Origin: Roseimicrobium sp. ORNL1
GTDB taxonomy: Bacteria > Verrucomicrobiota > Verrucomicrobiia > Verrucomicrobiales > Verrucomicrobiaceae
Reading direction: 5' to 3'
Length of the DNA stretch: 64,000 bases
Assembly (NCBI RefSeq): GCF_011044495.1
Contig: NZ_CP049143.1
Span: 1,550,001 to 1,614,000 of the forward strand
Positions 53,550 through 63,342 of the stretch are shown here, in pieces (the first letter of the stretch is position 1; each line of letters begins with the position of its first letter). Under the pieces are notes generated by a model, which made no database searches, was not told where the DNA came from, and worked only from the letters and a program-made list of their open reading frames with translations. Position numbers and translations under genes: made by a program.

Positions 53550-54242
53550 CTATTTGTTCTGGTCCTCGGAATTCGCTTCTACCGCAGGGACAACTCGGAC
53601 CGGAATGACGTTGCGATGCGCGTCCAGTTCAGCTTCGATGGTGAACCACTGGGTGTGGTCTTGATTGAAGGGATGCGCTGCGCCGTCCGGTGCGATAGGA
53701 ATGCATTCGAACTTCACACGGTCACCACTGAACCCAAGGGGGGCGATGATGTACTTTGTTCCCGCCCTGAATTGGCGATGTTTCTCAAGGGTCTTCAACA
53801 GCGCGTCAGGTTGGTAAGGGGTGACTTTGACATCACCTGTTTTTTCCTTGGTACGGGCGACTAAAAGCAGTACCCGCGTCCAATCCCACTTATAGCCATG
53901 GTGGTGCACAATGACGGCGTCCAGAGTAGTTGAAGACTGAACGCTTACATGATTTGCTGCACTCGAATTGTACCCAAAGGACTGACTCCACAGGACCTTT
54001 CCAGACTTGCCCTTGGCTTGGACGACAACGTCTTCTTCGTCTCCCGCGGATTCGATCTTTAGAGTCGGATACGGTTCGGAGGATGTAGCAGGCTCAACCT
54101 TTGCGGACTGAGACACTTTTACCTCGAACCGCAATCCGAGGCCCTCTAGCTGGACCAAAGGATGTTCCGTCGCATGAGAATGTCCGGCCGCTGCGATTGC
54201 GAACAAGAACAGGGCGGCAATTTTTGTGGAGGTAGATCCCAT
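53550..54242 (-). CDS. Secreted protein of unknown function
   Basis: The product has about 230 residues with a signal peptide (IAALFLFAIAAAGHSHA). The rest is polar and beta-rich, with YNSSAANHVSVQSSTTLD and GYKWDWTRVLLLVART stretches. No motif is recognised. It is downstream of the PIG-L gene on the same strand, 34 bases apart. Confidence 0.55.
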   Translation of the reverse strand: MGSTSTKIAALFLFAIAAAGHSHATEHPLVQLEGLGLRFEVKVSQSAKVEPATSSEPYPTLKIESAGDEEDVVVQAKGKSGKVLWSQSFGYNSSAANHVSVQSSTTLDAVIVHHHGYKWDWTRVLLLVARTKEKTGDVKVTPYQPDALLKTLEKHRQFRAGTKYIIAPLGFSGDRVKFECIPIAPDGAAHPFNQDHTQWFTIEAELDAHRNVIPVRVVPAVEANSEDQNK

Positions 54243-54276
54243 AGTGCGTGAGCAGCTCCCTTGATTTTAGAACGTC

Positions 54277-55068
54277 TTATTCCTCCAGCCACTTCTCGTA
54301 GTCCACACTGATGAGGCAGTCCGAGCCGAGGGCCTCCTTGAGCGGATCCGTCTCCGCACTGCTGAAGCCCAGGTGGAGGTGGCGGCGCCAGCCTTCCGAG
54401 TGGGTGAAGTGTTCCGAGAGCAGGCCGACCGCGCGGGACATTTCATCCATGGTGATGAGGTAGGAGTCCATGCCCTGGCTCACGTCCAGCCAGTGCTTCT
54501 GGCTCTCGTGCGCGGCGAGTGCCTTGCGCTTGTGGTCGTGCACCTTCGTGGTGTTCACGTACTGCCCGGCACGGATGCGTTTGCGCAGGGGATCGCGCAG
54601 GCCGTGCGGCATGGCGTGGTACACCGTCACATCATGGAAATAGGCGTCCCGGGGCGGGTCGCTGGCCAAATTGGGAATGCCGTGCATGAAGGCCGCGCTC
54701 ACCGCCAGGCGCGAGGCAAACATGTGGTCCTCCATGTAGTCCTGCGGCGAATGCGTCAGCACAATGCTCGCTTTCGACTCCCGCACTACCGCCGCTACCT
54801 TGCGCAGCAGTTCGGGCGTGTAATTCAGCTCAAGGTCATGGCAGATAGGCGGGTAGAAGGTGGCCCCGAGAATCTTCGCCGCTGCCTTACCCTCCTCCAG
54901 CCGCTTCGCTGCGGTTTCCTCCGAATTCATCTGCACCGAGCCACCATTGCCCGTGCACAGATTCATGTAGTGAATGTCCCAGCCCTCCTGCTTCAGAAGC
55001 AGTAGCGTGCCGGCGGCGACGAATTCGATGTCATCAGGATGGGCGAAAATGGCGAGGGCGGACGGCAT
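54277..55068 (-). CDS. PIG-L (LmbE-type) N-acetylglucosamine deacetylase
   Basis: This 263-residue enzyme has the zinc motif AHPDD in FAHPDDIEFVAAG near residue 9 and the second metal-binding HSPQDYMEDHM near 110. LmbE/PIG-L enzymes remove N-acetyl groups from glucosamine-containing compounds such as polysaccharides, mycothiol- or bacillithiol-like precursors. Full length, in a minus-strand run with two secreted proteins. Confidence 0.9.
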   Translation of the reverse strand: MPSALAIFAHPDDIEFVAAGTLLLLKQEGWDIHYMNLCTGNGGSVQMNSEETAAKRLEEGKAAAKILGATFYPPICHDLELNYTPELLRKVAAVVRESKASIVLTHSPQDYMEDHMFASRLAVSAAFMHGIPNLASDPPRDAYFHDVTVYHAMPHGLRDPLRKRIRAGQYVNTTKVHDHKRKALAAHESQKHWLDVSQGMDSYLITMDEMSRAVGLLSEHFTHSEGWRRHLHLGFSSAETDPLKEALGSDCLISVDYEKWLEE

Positions 55069-55109
55069 GGTGTGGATAAAATCAAAAGGGCTGATGGGCG
55101 TAAGCGATA

Positions 55110-55763
55110 TTAGCGGGTTTTTGCCGGTTCAACCGTCATCGGGAGATCAGGACCCTTTTCGGTCCTGCGTCCGAGAATAAAACCTTGCTGCTGAGTCGGG
55201 CTAATCGTGATTTCCATGGGTATTTGCTTTGAAAGCGGGGAGGTTAGGTGCACTCCTGATATGGACATGATAATGTCATCCGGATTTTCCTTGGATGGAA
55301 CTTCATCCTCCGCAAACTCAGTCAGTACAAAAGCCTCCGCCTTGAGTAGCGCATCGATGGTATCGGGGGTAAGAGCGAACGGTTTAGTGGCGGGAGGTTT
55401 GGTGGTACGCAGAGCCCATTCATTTCTTCTCCGATATTCACCGCCGTTCTTCAACTGGTAGCAGACTGTCAGGTGGCATTCTGGGTCCAGTTTGTGCGTT
55501 TCCTGGTGAGCCCAGTACATCGTGACACCTCCAATACCGCAAAAACTGGGCGGTTGTGCCTTTGGTTTCTCACACGGAGGCAGCACTGCATAAAGCTGCC
55601 GCCGGTACATCCCCGCTTTCACGGTCTTGAGCAACGCCTCGTATCCTTCCTTCCTTAGCTCTGCCCCTGATTTCTCTTTCTGGAAACTGGCGCAGGACGT
55701 GAATCCTGCGCCACACAAGACGGCAGCAACGGCGGCCCGCATCATGGAAACCATCAGCGTTCT
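55110..55763 (-). CDS. Lipoprotein, unknown function
   Basis: The product has about 217 residues. The signal peptide ends in FTSC, so lipidation is likely. The mature part has cysteine-rich CEKPKAQPPSFCGIGG and CHLTVCYQ and a helical end. Slightly AT-rich compared with neighbours. It precedes the PIG-L gene on the same strand. The start may be the ATG at 55763, 55751 or 55748. Confidence 0.55.
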   Translation of the reverse strand, partial: RTLMVSMMRAAVAAVLCGAGFTSCASFQKEKSGAELRKEGYEALLKTVKAGMYRRQLYAVLPPCEKPKAQPPSFCGIGGVTMYWAHQETHKLDPECHLTVCYQLKNGGEYRRRNEWALRTTKPPATKPFALTPDTIDALLKAEAFVLTEFAEDEVPSKENPDDIIMSISGVHLTSPLSKQIPMEITISPTQQQGFILGRRTEKGPDLPMTVEPAKTR

Positions 55764-55794
55764 GGTAGTGCCCATGAGCGGTCCGACAAGTCGC

Positions 55795-56829
55795 TTACTT
55801 CAACTCGCTCAGCTTCACCGGACGACCGCCTTCCTCCGCGCTCTTGTCCGCGGCGAAGAGGACTTCGAAGCTCCGCAGCGACTCACGGAAGCTGGTGAGC
55901 GGCATGTCTTCGCCCTTTTCCAGGGAGTCGAAGAACGTCTGGAACTGGGTCTGGTAGGGGTGGTCGCTTACGTCACCGCTGTCGAGCATCTTGAGGTTCA
56001 GCTTGCTCCAGCCGCTCTTGTCCGCACCCAGCTTCATGGAGTGGAACTTGTCATCCAGCAGGCTGCCTTCACTGCCCACGAGATGCGTGTGGAAGTAGTA
56101 AGGCTGCAGGCAGTCCACCACGGCGGCGCACTTGCCCACGCGACCATCCTTGAAGTTCACCAGGGTGACGCTGGTGGTGTTGTACTGATAGGGCTCGAAG
56201 ATGTCGCTCTTCGACTTCGTGGAGAGGCTCGTGACGCTTTCCACGTCATTGCCCATGCACAGGAGCAGGGCGTCCAGTGCGTGGCAGCCGGCGGTGAGCA
56301 GAGCACTGCCGCCATTTTCCTTGCCCACATTCCAGCGGAACTGGCCGTACCAAGGTCCGATGCCGTGGTAGTAGTCCACTTCGGCGTAGTGCAGGTCGCC
56401 CAGCAGGCCCTGCTCCAGCACAGCCTTGGTGGCGAGGAACTGACCGGAGAAGCGGCACTCGAAACACACGCAGCCCTTCACGCCATTCTTCTCTGCGGCG
56501 TCCACAATGGCGCGGCAGTCGGCGATGTTCATGGCCATCGGCTTTTCCAGGATGATGTGCTTCCCGGCGTTCGCGGCAGCGATGGCCTGCTCGGCGTGCA
56601 GTGCGGGCATGGAGCAGATGTCCACCACGTCGATGCCGGAGTTCAGGAACTCGTCGAAATCCGTGTAGGTCTTGATAGAGCCGCCGTGGCGCGAGCTCAC
56701 TTCAGCGTCGTCGAGTTTGCGGGCGGAATAGACTGCCGTGACCTGTGCGTGGGAGGTGGCGTTGATGGCCGCGATGTGCGCGCCCGCCGCCCAGCCGTAA
56801 CCGATGATGCCGACTTTGTACTTCTTCAT
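55795..56829 (-). CDS. Gfo/Idh/MocA-family oxidoreductase
   Basis: This 344-residue NAD(P)-dependent sugar oxidoreductase has the Rossmann loop GIIGYGWAAGAH at residue 7, the conserved EKPMAMN near 94 and the second-domain GGSALLTAGCHALDALL near 180, with a conserved HALD histidine. The substrate is likely an inositol or sugar derivative. It ends the minus-strand run from 53550. Confidence 0.9.
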   Translation of the reverse strand: MKKYKVGIIGYGWAAGAHIAAINATSHAQVTAVYSARKLDDAEVSSRHGGSIKTYTDFDEFLNSGIDVVDICSMPALHAEQAIAAANAGKHIILEKPMAMNIADCRAIVDAAEKNGVKGCVCFECRFSGQFLATKAVLEQGLLGDLHYAEVDYYHGIGPWYGQFRWNVGKENGGSALLTAGCHALDALLLCMGNDVESVTSLSTKSKSDIFEPYQYNTTSVTLVNFKDGRVGKCAAVVDCLQPYYFHTHLVGSEGSLLDDKFHSMKLGADKSGWSKLNLKMLDSGDVSDHPYQTQFQTFFDSLEKGEDMPLTSFRESLRSFEVLFAADKSAEEGGRPVKLSELK

Positions 56830-57572
56830 GGAGTGCCTTGCGTTGAGTAGTGGTGAAAGTGATGAAGTGGGGACAGAAAAGGTCGTACGCTCTCACATGT
56901 CAATCCTTGCCTCTTGCAAGCGAACTCCCGCGCACGCGTTCACCAGAGCCTAATTCGCAAAAGTACCGAAACACGGCAGAAAAGGGGAGGCTTCCGGTGT
57001 GACGGTGAGATGTGGAGTGAGGACAGTGAGCGGGAGAAATTCAGAAATTGCCCAACGACCTTTTTTCTTGTGTGACCCATTCGGATGGGCCTCGAATTGA
57101 GTCTGGGATGTTGCAGGCGTTGAGGGTGACTGTGTGCCTGGAAGTGTACAACCCACAGGGACTAAAAATCATTGGGTTCTTTTGTCCGCTTCCGCGTTCT
57201 CTCGTACTCAGGCAGGGCCACGGGCGCGCAGAACGCACAGGTCCTGCTAGGCGGATGCACCTCCGCGGGTGGCGTCGTCCTTGCATTCGGGGAAAATTGC
57301 CGGCATTGGACCTCAACGAGGGATTCGATGAAAGCCTCAGGCCCCGGAGCGTCCCCATGGGTATGGATCTAAGGTGGCGATGCGGTAGTCGTTCAGGCTT
57401 GATTTGCTCCTTCGCTTCAGGCGTTCTCTACGGTTATTCGTTCATGCCCTTGCGCAATACTTTTCCGGTTCGGGCTATTAACTAGGTGCCATTCGTGAAA
57501 GATACCTCGTATTTTTGTGTTCTTTATTTACAGTTGACACAACGTTTTTTGTGCGACAGTTCTGGTAATCGA
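56830..57572. other. Gene-poor gap with no supported feature
   Basis: No convincing gene is seen in 743 bases. Longer open frames on both strands (for example around 57048-57485) lack a domain, ribosome binding site and normal codon pattern. The right half becomes AT-rich toward the next gene. It may be a degraded region or long promoter. Confidence 0.5.
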
Positions 57573-58274
57573 ATGAGTAAGTTTGAGGAGCATTTGAACC
57601 TGCTGGCCACCATTTCTGGCCTGATTGCTTTTCTTTGGATCGGCCTTCGAAGCGATTTGCCAAAATTTTGCGAATCTTGGTCGACGTGGAGAAATGGAAA
57701 CGAGCGGTCGCATCTATGGCAGGCACTCCTGCTGGTTGGACCGTACCTTCTTTTTGCCTGTGCTACTCTCGTTCTCGTCACGCAGGAGCCTGATATTGTG
57801 ATTACACATCACGTTGTGAAATCCATTCACTCCGAACAGGAATCGATTGTTGTAAACGAGGTGGGGCGTCCAACAATTCCACTCATCACCGATGCCGATC
57901 ATGTTCAAGTGACTGTCCATGGTGCTATTGTCGGACCAGAGCTTCGAGCTCTTCGAAATCGATACGGCTCAACTCAAATTTGTGTTTACGTGTTAGTTTC
58001 GCAGCCAGAATTGAAAGTTCAGTCGGATCTAATTTGGCTGCAAAGCGCTGAGCGCGGAGTTCTTGATTCCGCAGGAAAATACGAAGCCAAGGCTTATTTA
58101 GGGGGGAAGGGTATCGACTCCGCTCGGAACGACGATAGATTTGACCTCTATCTTTATATTCCGAAGGACCAGGGCTTGAATTTTGAAAGTGAAAACATCT
58201 TTTCAGGCATGCAGTCACTGCCTCCGTCGCTCTTTTTGTCTGATGTGTTGAAGGTGAAGATTGTCAGAGCTTGA
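57573..58274 (+). CDS. Two-pass membrane protein of atypical composition
   Basis: The product has about 233 residues. Membrane segments lie at about 8-25 and 48-70, followed by a beta-rich domain of about 160 residues. It is clearly more AT-rich than the rest of the window and uses rarer codons, which suggests recent transfer. Starting at 57573 (MSKFEEHLNLL) drops a weak upstream extension. No family recognised. Confidence 0.55.
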   Translation: MSKFEEHLNLLATISGLIAFLWIGLRSDLPKFCESWSTWRNGNERSHLWQALLLVGPYLLFACATLVLVTQEPDIVITHHVVKSIHSEQESIVVNEVGRPTIPLITDADHVQVTVHGAIVGPELRALRNRYGSTQICVYVLVSQPELKVQSDLIWLQSAERGVLDSAGKYEAKAYLGGKGIDSARNDDRFDLYLYIPKDQGLNFESENIFSGMQSLPPSLFLSDVLKVKIVRA

Positions 58275-58465
58275 TTTTGCCGGGGGGAATGCCCACGTGT
58301 GGCAATGTCGTGGGGCCACCTCAATGCGTGCTGCGATACGGTCATGGCACTCTCCAGAATGAGTGCAAATGAGATTGTGGAGATGCTTTGCATTTTTGAG
58401 ATCGCTCATTGTTGATCGCTTTCCTTGGAAAAAGATTCCGCCTTCTCCTCCGTATGGAGCAGTGC

Positions 58466-60655
58466 ATGAATTCACCCGCGCGCGTCCTCTCCCGCCTGTC
58501 ATCGCTCACTGTTGCCGCGAGCATCGCAGCACTGCTCACACCTGTTGTGTTTGCCGCCGATGCTCCCGCCACCGTGCCCGTGCGTAAGTTGCGCGACTTG
58601 AACAAGAGCTATTTCCCCTTCACCCCGGTGAAGTCGAAGGAGGAATGGGCGGTGCGCCGGGCGGACATCCTCCAGCGCACGCAGGTCGCCTGCGGCCTGG
58701 TGCCCATGCCCACGAAGACGCCGCTCAATCCCGTGATTCATGGTCGTGTGGAGCGCGACGACTACACGGTGGACAAGGTCTATTTCGAATCTGTGCCCGG
58801 GAACTTCGTCACCGGCAATCTCTACCTGCCGAAGAACCCTGGGGAGAAGATGCCCGTGGTGCTTTGCCCGCATGGGCACTGGCCGAACGGGCGCTTCATG
58901 AATCTCGACAATGCCGGGGTGAAGAAGGAACTCGCTTCCGGTGCCGAGCGATTTGAGAATGCCGCCCGCTCCCCGCTACAGGCCCGCTGTGTGCAGCTCG
59001 CGCGCATGGGTTGCGCGGTCTTCCACTACGACATGCTGGGCTATGCCGACTCCTTGCAGTTCGCCGATGCGAGCGGAAATATCGAGCATCGCCACGGCCC
59101 CAAGGCGAATGGCTTCATCAGTCCGGATGCCGAATCACAACTGGTCGGCTACTTCAACCTGCAGACGTGGAACAGCATCCGCGCGCTGGACTTTGTCCTC
59201 TCTCTGCCGGGCGTGGATCCCACGCGTGTTGGTTGCACCGGAGCGAGCGGTGGTGGCACACAGACGATGATTCTCAGCGGGCTGGATGAGCGCGTCACCG
59301 CGGCTTTCCCTTGCGTGATGGTCAGCACGGCGATGCAGGGCGGCTGCACCTGTGAGAACACCAACCACCTGCGCATCGACCAGGGGAACATCGACTTCGC
59401 CGCGCTCACTGCGCCGCGCCCGCTGGGCATGACCACGGCGAACGACTGGACCAAGGAGCTGGAAACGAAAGGTTTCCCGGATCTGAAGAACCTCTACACG
59501 ATGCTCGGTGTGCCGAACAATGTGACGGCCCTCTTCGCCCCGCACTTCCCGCACAACTACAATCACGTGTCGCGCACGGCGATGTACAACTTCTACAACA
59601 AGCACTTCAAGCTCGGCCTCGAGGAGCCGGTGCTGGAGCGTGACTTCCAGTCCCTGAGCGAGCAGGAGATGAGTGTGTGGGATGCAAAACACCCCAAGCC
59701 CACCGGTGACAAGATCGGCGAGGCTCACGAGAAGGCGCTGGTGAAGTGGTTCACGGAGGACACCGCCAAGCAAACAGCGCCTTTGCTGGCTCCCAAGACG
59801 GAAGCGGACGTCGCGAAGCAGCGTGATGTAGTCGGCGCCGGCTGGCAGGTGCTGATTGGCGGCAAGATGCCCGCGAAGGGGGAGTCCGTGCACAGCCTCG
59901 GTACGAAGGAGGACAAGGGCGGCTACCTGCTCATGCGCGGCACCATCACCAGCAAGCTGGGTGCGATTGAGACCGTCTACATCTATCCGAAGCAGTGGAA
60001 CAACAGCGTGGTGCTCTGGGTGTCGCTCAAGGGTGAGGCTTCGATTCTGGATGACAATGGCGATCTCACCCCCGCTGCTACCAAGCTCCTCGCAGAAGGC
60101 TTCTCCATCGCCTGCCCGAACCTCTACATGAAGGATGCGAAGAAGAATCCGAACGTGTACGACGACGGCAAGAAGAAGCTCGATTCCTTCTACGGCTACG
60201 CGGGCTACCAGTACGGCTACAATCCCTCCCTCTTCGCCGAGCGCGTGCGCGACGTGATGGCGAGCATCGCGATGATCCGCGACAACGACAAGTATCGCAC
60301 TGAGACGATCTGCGTCGCTGGAGTGGAAGGCGCGGGACCCATCGCTGCTGCTGCGGTAGGCATCGCGCAGTCGAAGGTGAACCAGCTCTTCGTGGATACC
60401 GAAGGCTTCCGTTTCGCGAAGCTCAATGACGTGTGGGACATGAACTTCGTGCCCGGTGCCGTGAAGTACGGGGACGTGCCTGCCTTGCTCAGCCTCTGTG
60501 CTCCGGTGAAGACCACGGTGGTGAATGAAACGAAGGAAAGTATCGCCCCGGCGGTGGCGACTTTCGGTGCAGGGAAGGCCTCACTGGAGGTGGTGGGCAA
60601 GGCAGAGGGTAGTGGCACGGATGCTGTGGTGAAGGCGCTGGTGGAGCGGCGGTGA
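58466..60655 (+). CDS. Secreted acetylxylan-esterase-like alpha/beta hydrolase
   Basis: The product has about 729 residues. A signal peptide leads to a domain with LCPHGHWPNGRFMN near residue 130 and the nucleophile elbow GCTGASGGG (about 270). FAPHFPHNYNH near 355 carries a late histidine, and the layout matches the acetyl xylan esterase / 'abhydrolase' group of PVC bacteria. The C-terminal half has a second hydrolase-like part. ATG at 58466 has a GGAG 7 bases upstream, which decides it over 58454. It would deacetylate plant or algal polymers. Confidence 0.85.
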   Translation: MNSPARVLSRLSSLTVAASIAALLTPVVFAADAPATVPVRKLRDLNKSYFPFTPVKSKEEWAVRRADILQRTQVACGLVPMPTKTPLNPVIHGRVERDDYTVDKVYFESVPGNFVTGNLYLPKNPGEKMPVVLCPHGHWPNGRFMNLDNAGVKKELASGAERFENAARSPLQARCVQLARMGCAVFHYDMLGYADSLQFADASGNIEHRHGPKANGFISPDAESQLVGYFNLQTWNSIRALDFVLSLPGVDPTRVGCTGASGGGTQTMILSGLDERVTAAFPCVMVSTAMQGGCTCENTNHLRIDQGNIDFAALTAPRPLGMTTANDWTKELETKGFPDLKNLYTMLGVPNNVTALFAPHFPHNYNHVSRTAMYNFYNKHFKLGLEEPVLERDFQSLSEQEMSVWDAKHPKPTGDKIGEAHEKALVKWFTEDTAKQTAPLLAPKTEADVAKQRDVVGAGWQVLIGGKMPAKGESVHSLGTKEDKGGYLLMRGTITSKLGAIETVYIYPKQWNNSVVLWVSLKGEASILDDNGDLTPAATKLLAEGFSIACPNLYMKDAKKNPNVYDDGKKKLDSFYGYAGYQYGYNPSLFAERVRDVMASIAMIRDNDKYRTETICVAGVEGAGPIAAAAVGIAQSKVNQLFVDTEGFRFAKLNDVWDMNFVPGAVKYGDVPALLSLCAPVKTTVVNETKESIAPAVATFGAGKASLEVVGKAEGSGTDAVVKALVERR

Positions 60656-60672
60656 GAAAGGTTTCAGAAGCT

Positions 60673-60863
60673 GTGCGAAGCACCTTGGACTGCGGATGCC
60701 TGCAGCCGCTTTCCTAAGGGCAGCTTGCTGCACGCTCCATCGCGCCGAAGTCGCCAAGCTTTCTGGACATATCACCCGACGAGCAAGTGGTGCCATCGCC
60801 ACAGCAGGCTGTGGACTCTGGAAAGCGGCAGCAGGGCTGCACGCAGTCCAAGGCCTTCGGCAC
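60673..60863. repeat. Long inverted-repeat element (type B), second copy
   Basis: The gap 60656-60971 holds an imperfect palindrome. The arm GTGCGAAGCACCTTGGACTG (60673-60692), followed by a GCAGCCGCTTTCC segment, matches the inverse of the right arm, which contains GGAAAGCGGCAGC (from 60820) and CAGTCCAAGGCCTTCGGCAC (60844-60863). The arm sequences resemble those inside the nit cluster (16056-16283). No other feature is seen in the gap. Confidence 0.75.
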
Positions 60864-60971
60864 GGCATCCAGATCTTGGGCTGACGCTCATGCGTGTCGG
60901 CGGTTCATTTTTGAAGTGGAGGCTACATTCGAGCGCTTGCGCGCTCGGGCAGTCGGGCGTTGGTTGTCTGC

Positions 60972-62411
60972 ATGAAGCATGGGGATATTCGGCGAGTCAT
61001 TGCAGGGGCCATCGGAACCGTGTTTGCAGCATCAGCACCAGTGCTCGTTGCCGAAACTCCCGCTCCGCTTCCCGCGCTCGCTCCACTGCTCCAGCACGTC
61101 ACCTCCCATCCAGACGGCAAGGCTCCGAACAGCATCGACTTTGCCGCACTGAAGGGAGATCGCTCTGAGCTTCCCATTGGTGTTTTCGATTCCGGCATCG
61201 GCGGACTTACGGTGTTGGAGGCGATCCTCAAGCTCGATAGCTTCAGCAACAAGACCCTCCAGCCTGGGGCGGATGGCATTCCAGATTTTGCCGGGGAGAA
61301 ATTCATCTACCTCGGGGACCAGGCGAACATGCCGTATGGCAATTACCCTTCCCAAGGTCGCGAGGACTACCTGCGTGAGCTGATTGTGAAGGACATGGTC
61401 TTCTTGCTTGGGAAGCGCTACCACGGCGCGGAGGGTCCTCGTTTGGACAAGCCGGCGGTGAAGGCGGTCGTCATCGCGTGCAACACGGCCACGGCCTACG
61501 GCATCGATGACATGCGCGCCGCGTTGAAGGCATGGAATCTCGACGTGCCCGTCATCGGCGTCGTGGAGGCCGGAGCGCGGGCCGTGGTGGAGCAGCTTCC
61601 TTCCGAAGGAACGCCACCCATCGTGGGTGTGTTGGCGACCGTGGGGACCTGCGCCAGCAATGCGTATCCCAAGGCCATTGCCCGTGCCGCTGGTCTGGCG
61701 GGCAAGCCAGTGCCTCGGGTCATCCAGCAGGGCAGCGTGGGCCTCGCAGGGGCCATTGAGGGGAATCCTGCCTTTGTGTGGAGTGGGGCAGGGGAGCGAC
61801 CGATGGCCTATGCGGGCCCGAAGGAGGCGGAGCTGAATTCCGTGGCGGCTTATGCCTCATTCGATGTGAAGCAGATGGTGCTGAACCCGAAGGTGAGTGA
61901 AACCGTGGCAGGCAGGAAGTCGGACGACAAGGCCCAAGGCTTGGGCATGCTGGTGCTGGGATGCACGCATTTCCCACTCATCGAAAAGGAATTGGACTCT
62001 GCGCTTGAGGAGCGAAGGACTGCGCAACGCACCGATGACCTTGGTTCATCTGCGGTACTTGTGTCTGACAAAGTCGCCTTCATCAATCCTGCGGAACTGA
62101 CGGCCAAGGAACTCTTCCGGGAACTGGCCAAAGCCAAGTTGCGCGCGAAAGCTGCTACCGAGGCTACAGCAAGTGCTCCCGCGCCCCAGGGCACCTTTTA
62201 CCTCAGCGTGCCCAATCCTGCTGTGGCCGGAGTGAAGCTGGCTGCGGACGGCTCCTTGGATACTGCCTACAAGGTGGGGCGTAAGACGGGCGAGTCGGAG
62301 AAAGAAGACACCAAGGTGATTCCCATGACCATGAAGACTCTGCCTGAGTCTTCCCGGTTGTTGTTGGAGAAGCTGCCTGCCGTGGCCGAGCGACTGAAGG
62401 TTACGCCTTGA
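60972..62411 (+). CDS. Secreted glutamate-racemase-like protein
   Basis: The product has about 479 residues and is homologous to glutamate racemase: FDSGIGGLTV (Asp73), LGDQANMPYG (about 115), VIACNTATA with the first catalytic cysteine (Cys170), VGTCASNAYPKA, and LGCTHFPLIEKEL with the second (Cys331). It is about 200 residues longer than MurI and starts with a hydrophobic export signal (about 7-28). An insertion of about 60 residues precedes the second cysteine and a C-terminal domain follows. An exported racemase is unusual because D-glutamate for peptidoglycan is made in the cytosol. The start at 60972 is supported by the signal peptide. Confidence 0.85.
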   Translation: MKHGDIRRVIAGAIGTVFAASAPVLVAETPAPLPALAPLLQHVTSHPDGKAPNSIDFAALKGDRSELPIGVFDSGIGGLTVLEAILKLDSFSNKTLQPGADGIPDFAGEKFIYLGDQANMPYGNYPSQGREDYLRELIVKDMVFLLGKRYHGAEGPRLDKPAVKAVVIACNTATAYGIDDMRAALKAWNLDVPVIGVVEAGARAVVEQLPSEGTPPIVGVLATVGTCASNAYPKAIARAAGLAGKPVPRVIQQGSVGLAGAIEGNPAFVWSGAGERPMAYAGPKEAELNSVAAYASFDVKQMVLNPKVSETVAGRKSDDKAQGLGMLVLGCTHFPLIEKELDSALEERRTAQRTDDLGSSAVLVSDKVAFINPAELTAKELFRELAKAKLRAKAATEATASAPAPQGTFYLSVPNPAVAGVKLAADGSLDTAYKVGRKTGESEKEDTKVIPMTMKTLPESSRLLLEKLPAVAERLKVTP

Positions 62412-62613
62412 TCCGGGTGTGTCTTTGGGTGGCTGATAGCGAGATCGGAGAATAGAAAAATCAGCTCGGCCTCGTGGCATGCAATTGCCTCAGGACCATC
62501 GCGCCTTGAGCATCGCCACGGGAAAAGCTGGAGTGGGGTTTTCTCATGGGATGTCACAGGAGATCCGGTGCTCACATGCATTCAGGACAGCCTGTAGTTT
62601 CAGGCCTACCTCC

Positions 62614-63285
62614 ATGAAAATACAACGTGCCAGTATCCTTAGAAACATCCTCCACCCCATCCTTGCTCTGGGCCTGACCATGAGCGCGTTCGCCCTCGAC
62701 GACCGTTTTGATGAACCCCACCCTCAGGACGACCCCAAGCCCAAACCGGAAGTCGACCGTCCTGACCTGGTGCCCCTGGGGATCAGCTTCACCTTCGACC
62801 ACGCGGATGACGGAAAAGATGCGTGGCGCTACTGGGCTGCCAAAGTGACGCTGGCGAACTTCGGCCCGGCGGATGCTGGTTCGTTCAACGCCCACATCGG
62901 CTTCAAAGTGCTCAGCACCACGGACCCTGTGAAATGGCCTGTAGGCTCGTGTCATTATGGGAACCAGGGCCCGATTTATCTGCAGAGCCTGAAGATGTTC
63001 GAGATCGTCGATGTGCCGTCCTACCAGTGGGGCAGCCCTGATTTTGCCATGCCGAAAGCCGTGACCTCCGCGGAAATTTTCCTCGTGGTGGACCGCTGGC
63101 GCTACCTCAATCCTGACTACGATTGGGAGAATGACTACGGCGCGGATTACACCGGCGCCGTCATGGAGGGCAACGAAGACAACAACGTGATCAGTTGCGC
63201 TGTGATGCATTTCGCAGAACTCCTGGATCCTACGACGACTGAACCCGTGGTGGTCAAGCCGACCCTGAAGCTGCGCGGCAAGTAA
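62614..63285 (+). CDS. Secreted CARDB-like protein, tandem copy 1
   Basis: The product has about 223 residues. Signal peptide (ILALGLTMSAFALDD), then a beta-sandwich-like part with RPDLVPLGISF and AKVTLANFGPADAG, which resembles the CARDB/APHP fold. The next gene (63496) is a clear paralogue, including the same first residues (MKI-RASIL-NI-HP) and about 40 bases of similar upstream sequence. Function unknown; possibly a surface or matrix adhesin. Confidence 0.65.
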   Translation: MKIQRASILRNILHPILALGLTMSAFALDDRFDEPHPQDDPKPKPEVDRPDLVPLGISFTFDHADDGKDAWRYWAAKVTLANFGPADAGSFNAHIGFKVLSTTDPVKWPVGSCHYGNQGPIYLQSLKMFEIVDVPSYQWGSPDFAMPKAVTSAEIFLVVDRWRYLNPDYDWENDYGADYTGAVMEGNEDNNVISCAVMHFAELLDPTTTEPVVVKPTLKLRGK

Positions 63286-63307
63286 TTGTCCCGACAATGG
63301 TATTTTG

Positions 63308-63342
63308 AAAACGCGGGATGCGGCCGGCATCCCGCGTTTTTT
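63308..63342 (+). terminator. Rho-independent terminator
   Basis: A 13-base perfect stem AAAACGCGGGATG/CATCCCGCGTTTT (63308-63320 and 63328-63340) around a 7-base loop ends in six T residues (63337-63342). It lies 23 bases after the stop of the first tandem gene, so the two paralogues have separate transcripts or a leaky stop. Confidence 0.9.

Noticed and set aside
55627-56850. Plus-strand frame of 407 codons across the Gfo/Idh gene
   Set aside because: Antisense shadow; the minus-strand oxidoreductase has its Rossmann and EKP motifs.
57048-57485. Possible gene in the gene-poor gap
   Set aside because: The translation is Arg/Gly/Ser biased with no domain and no ribosome binding site.
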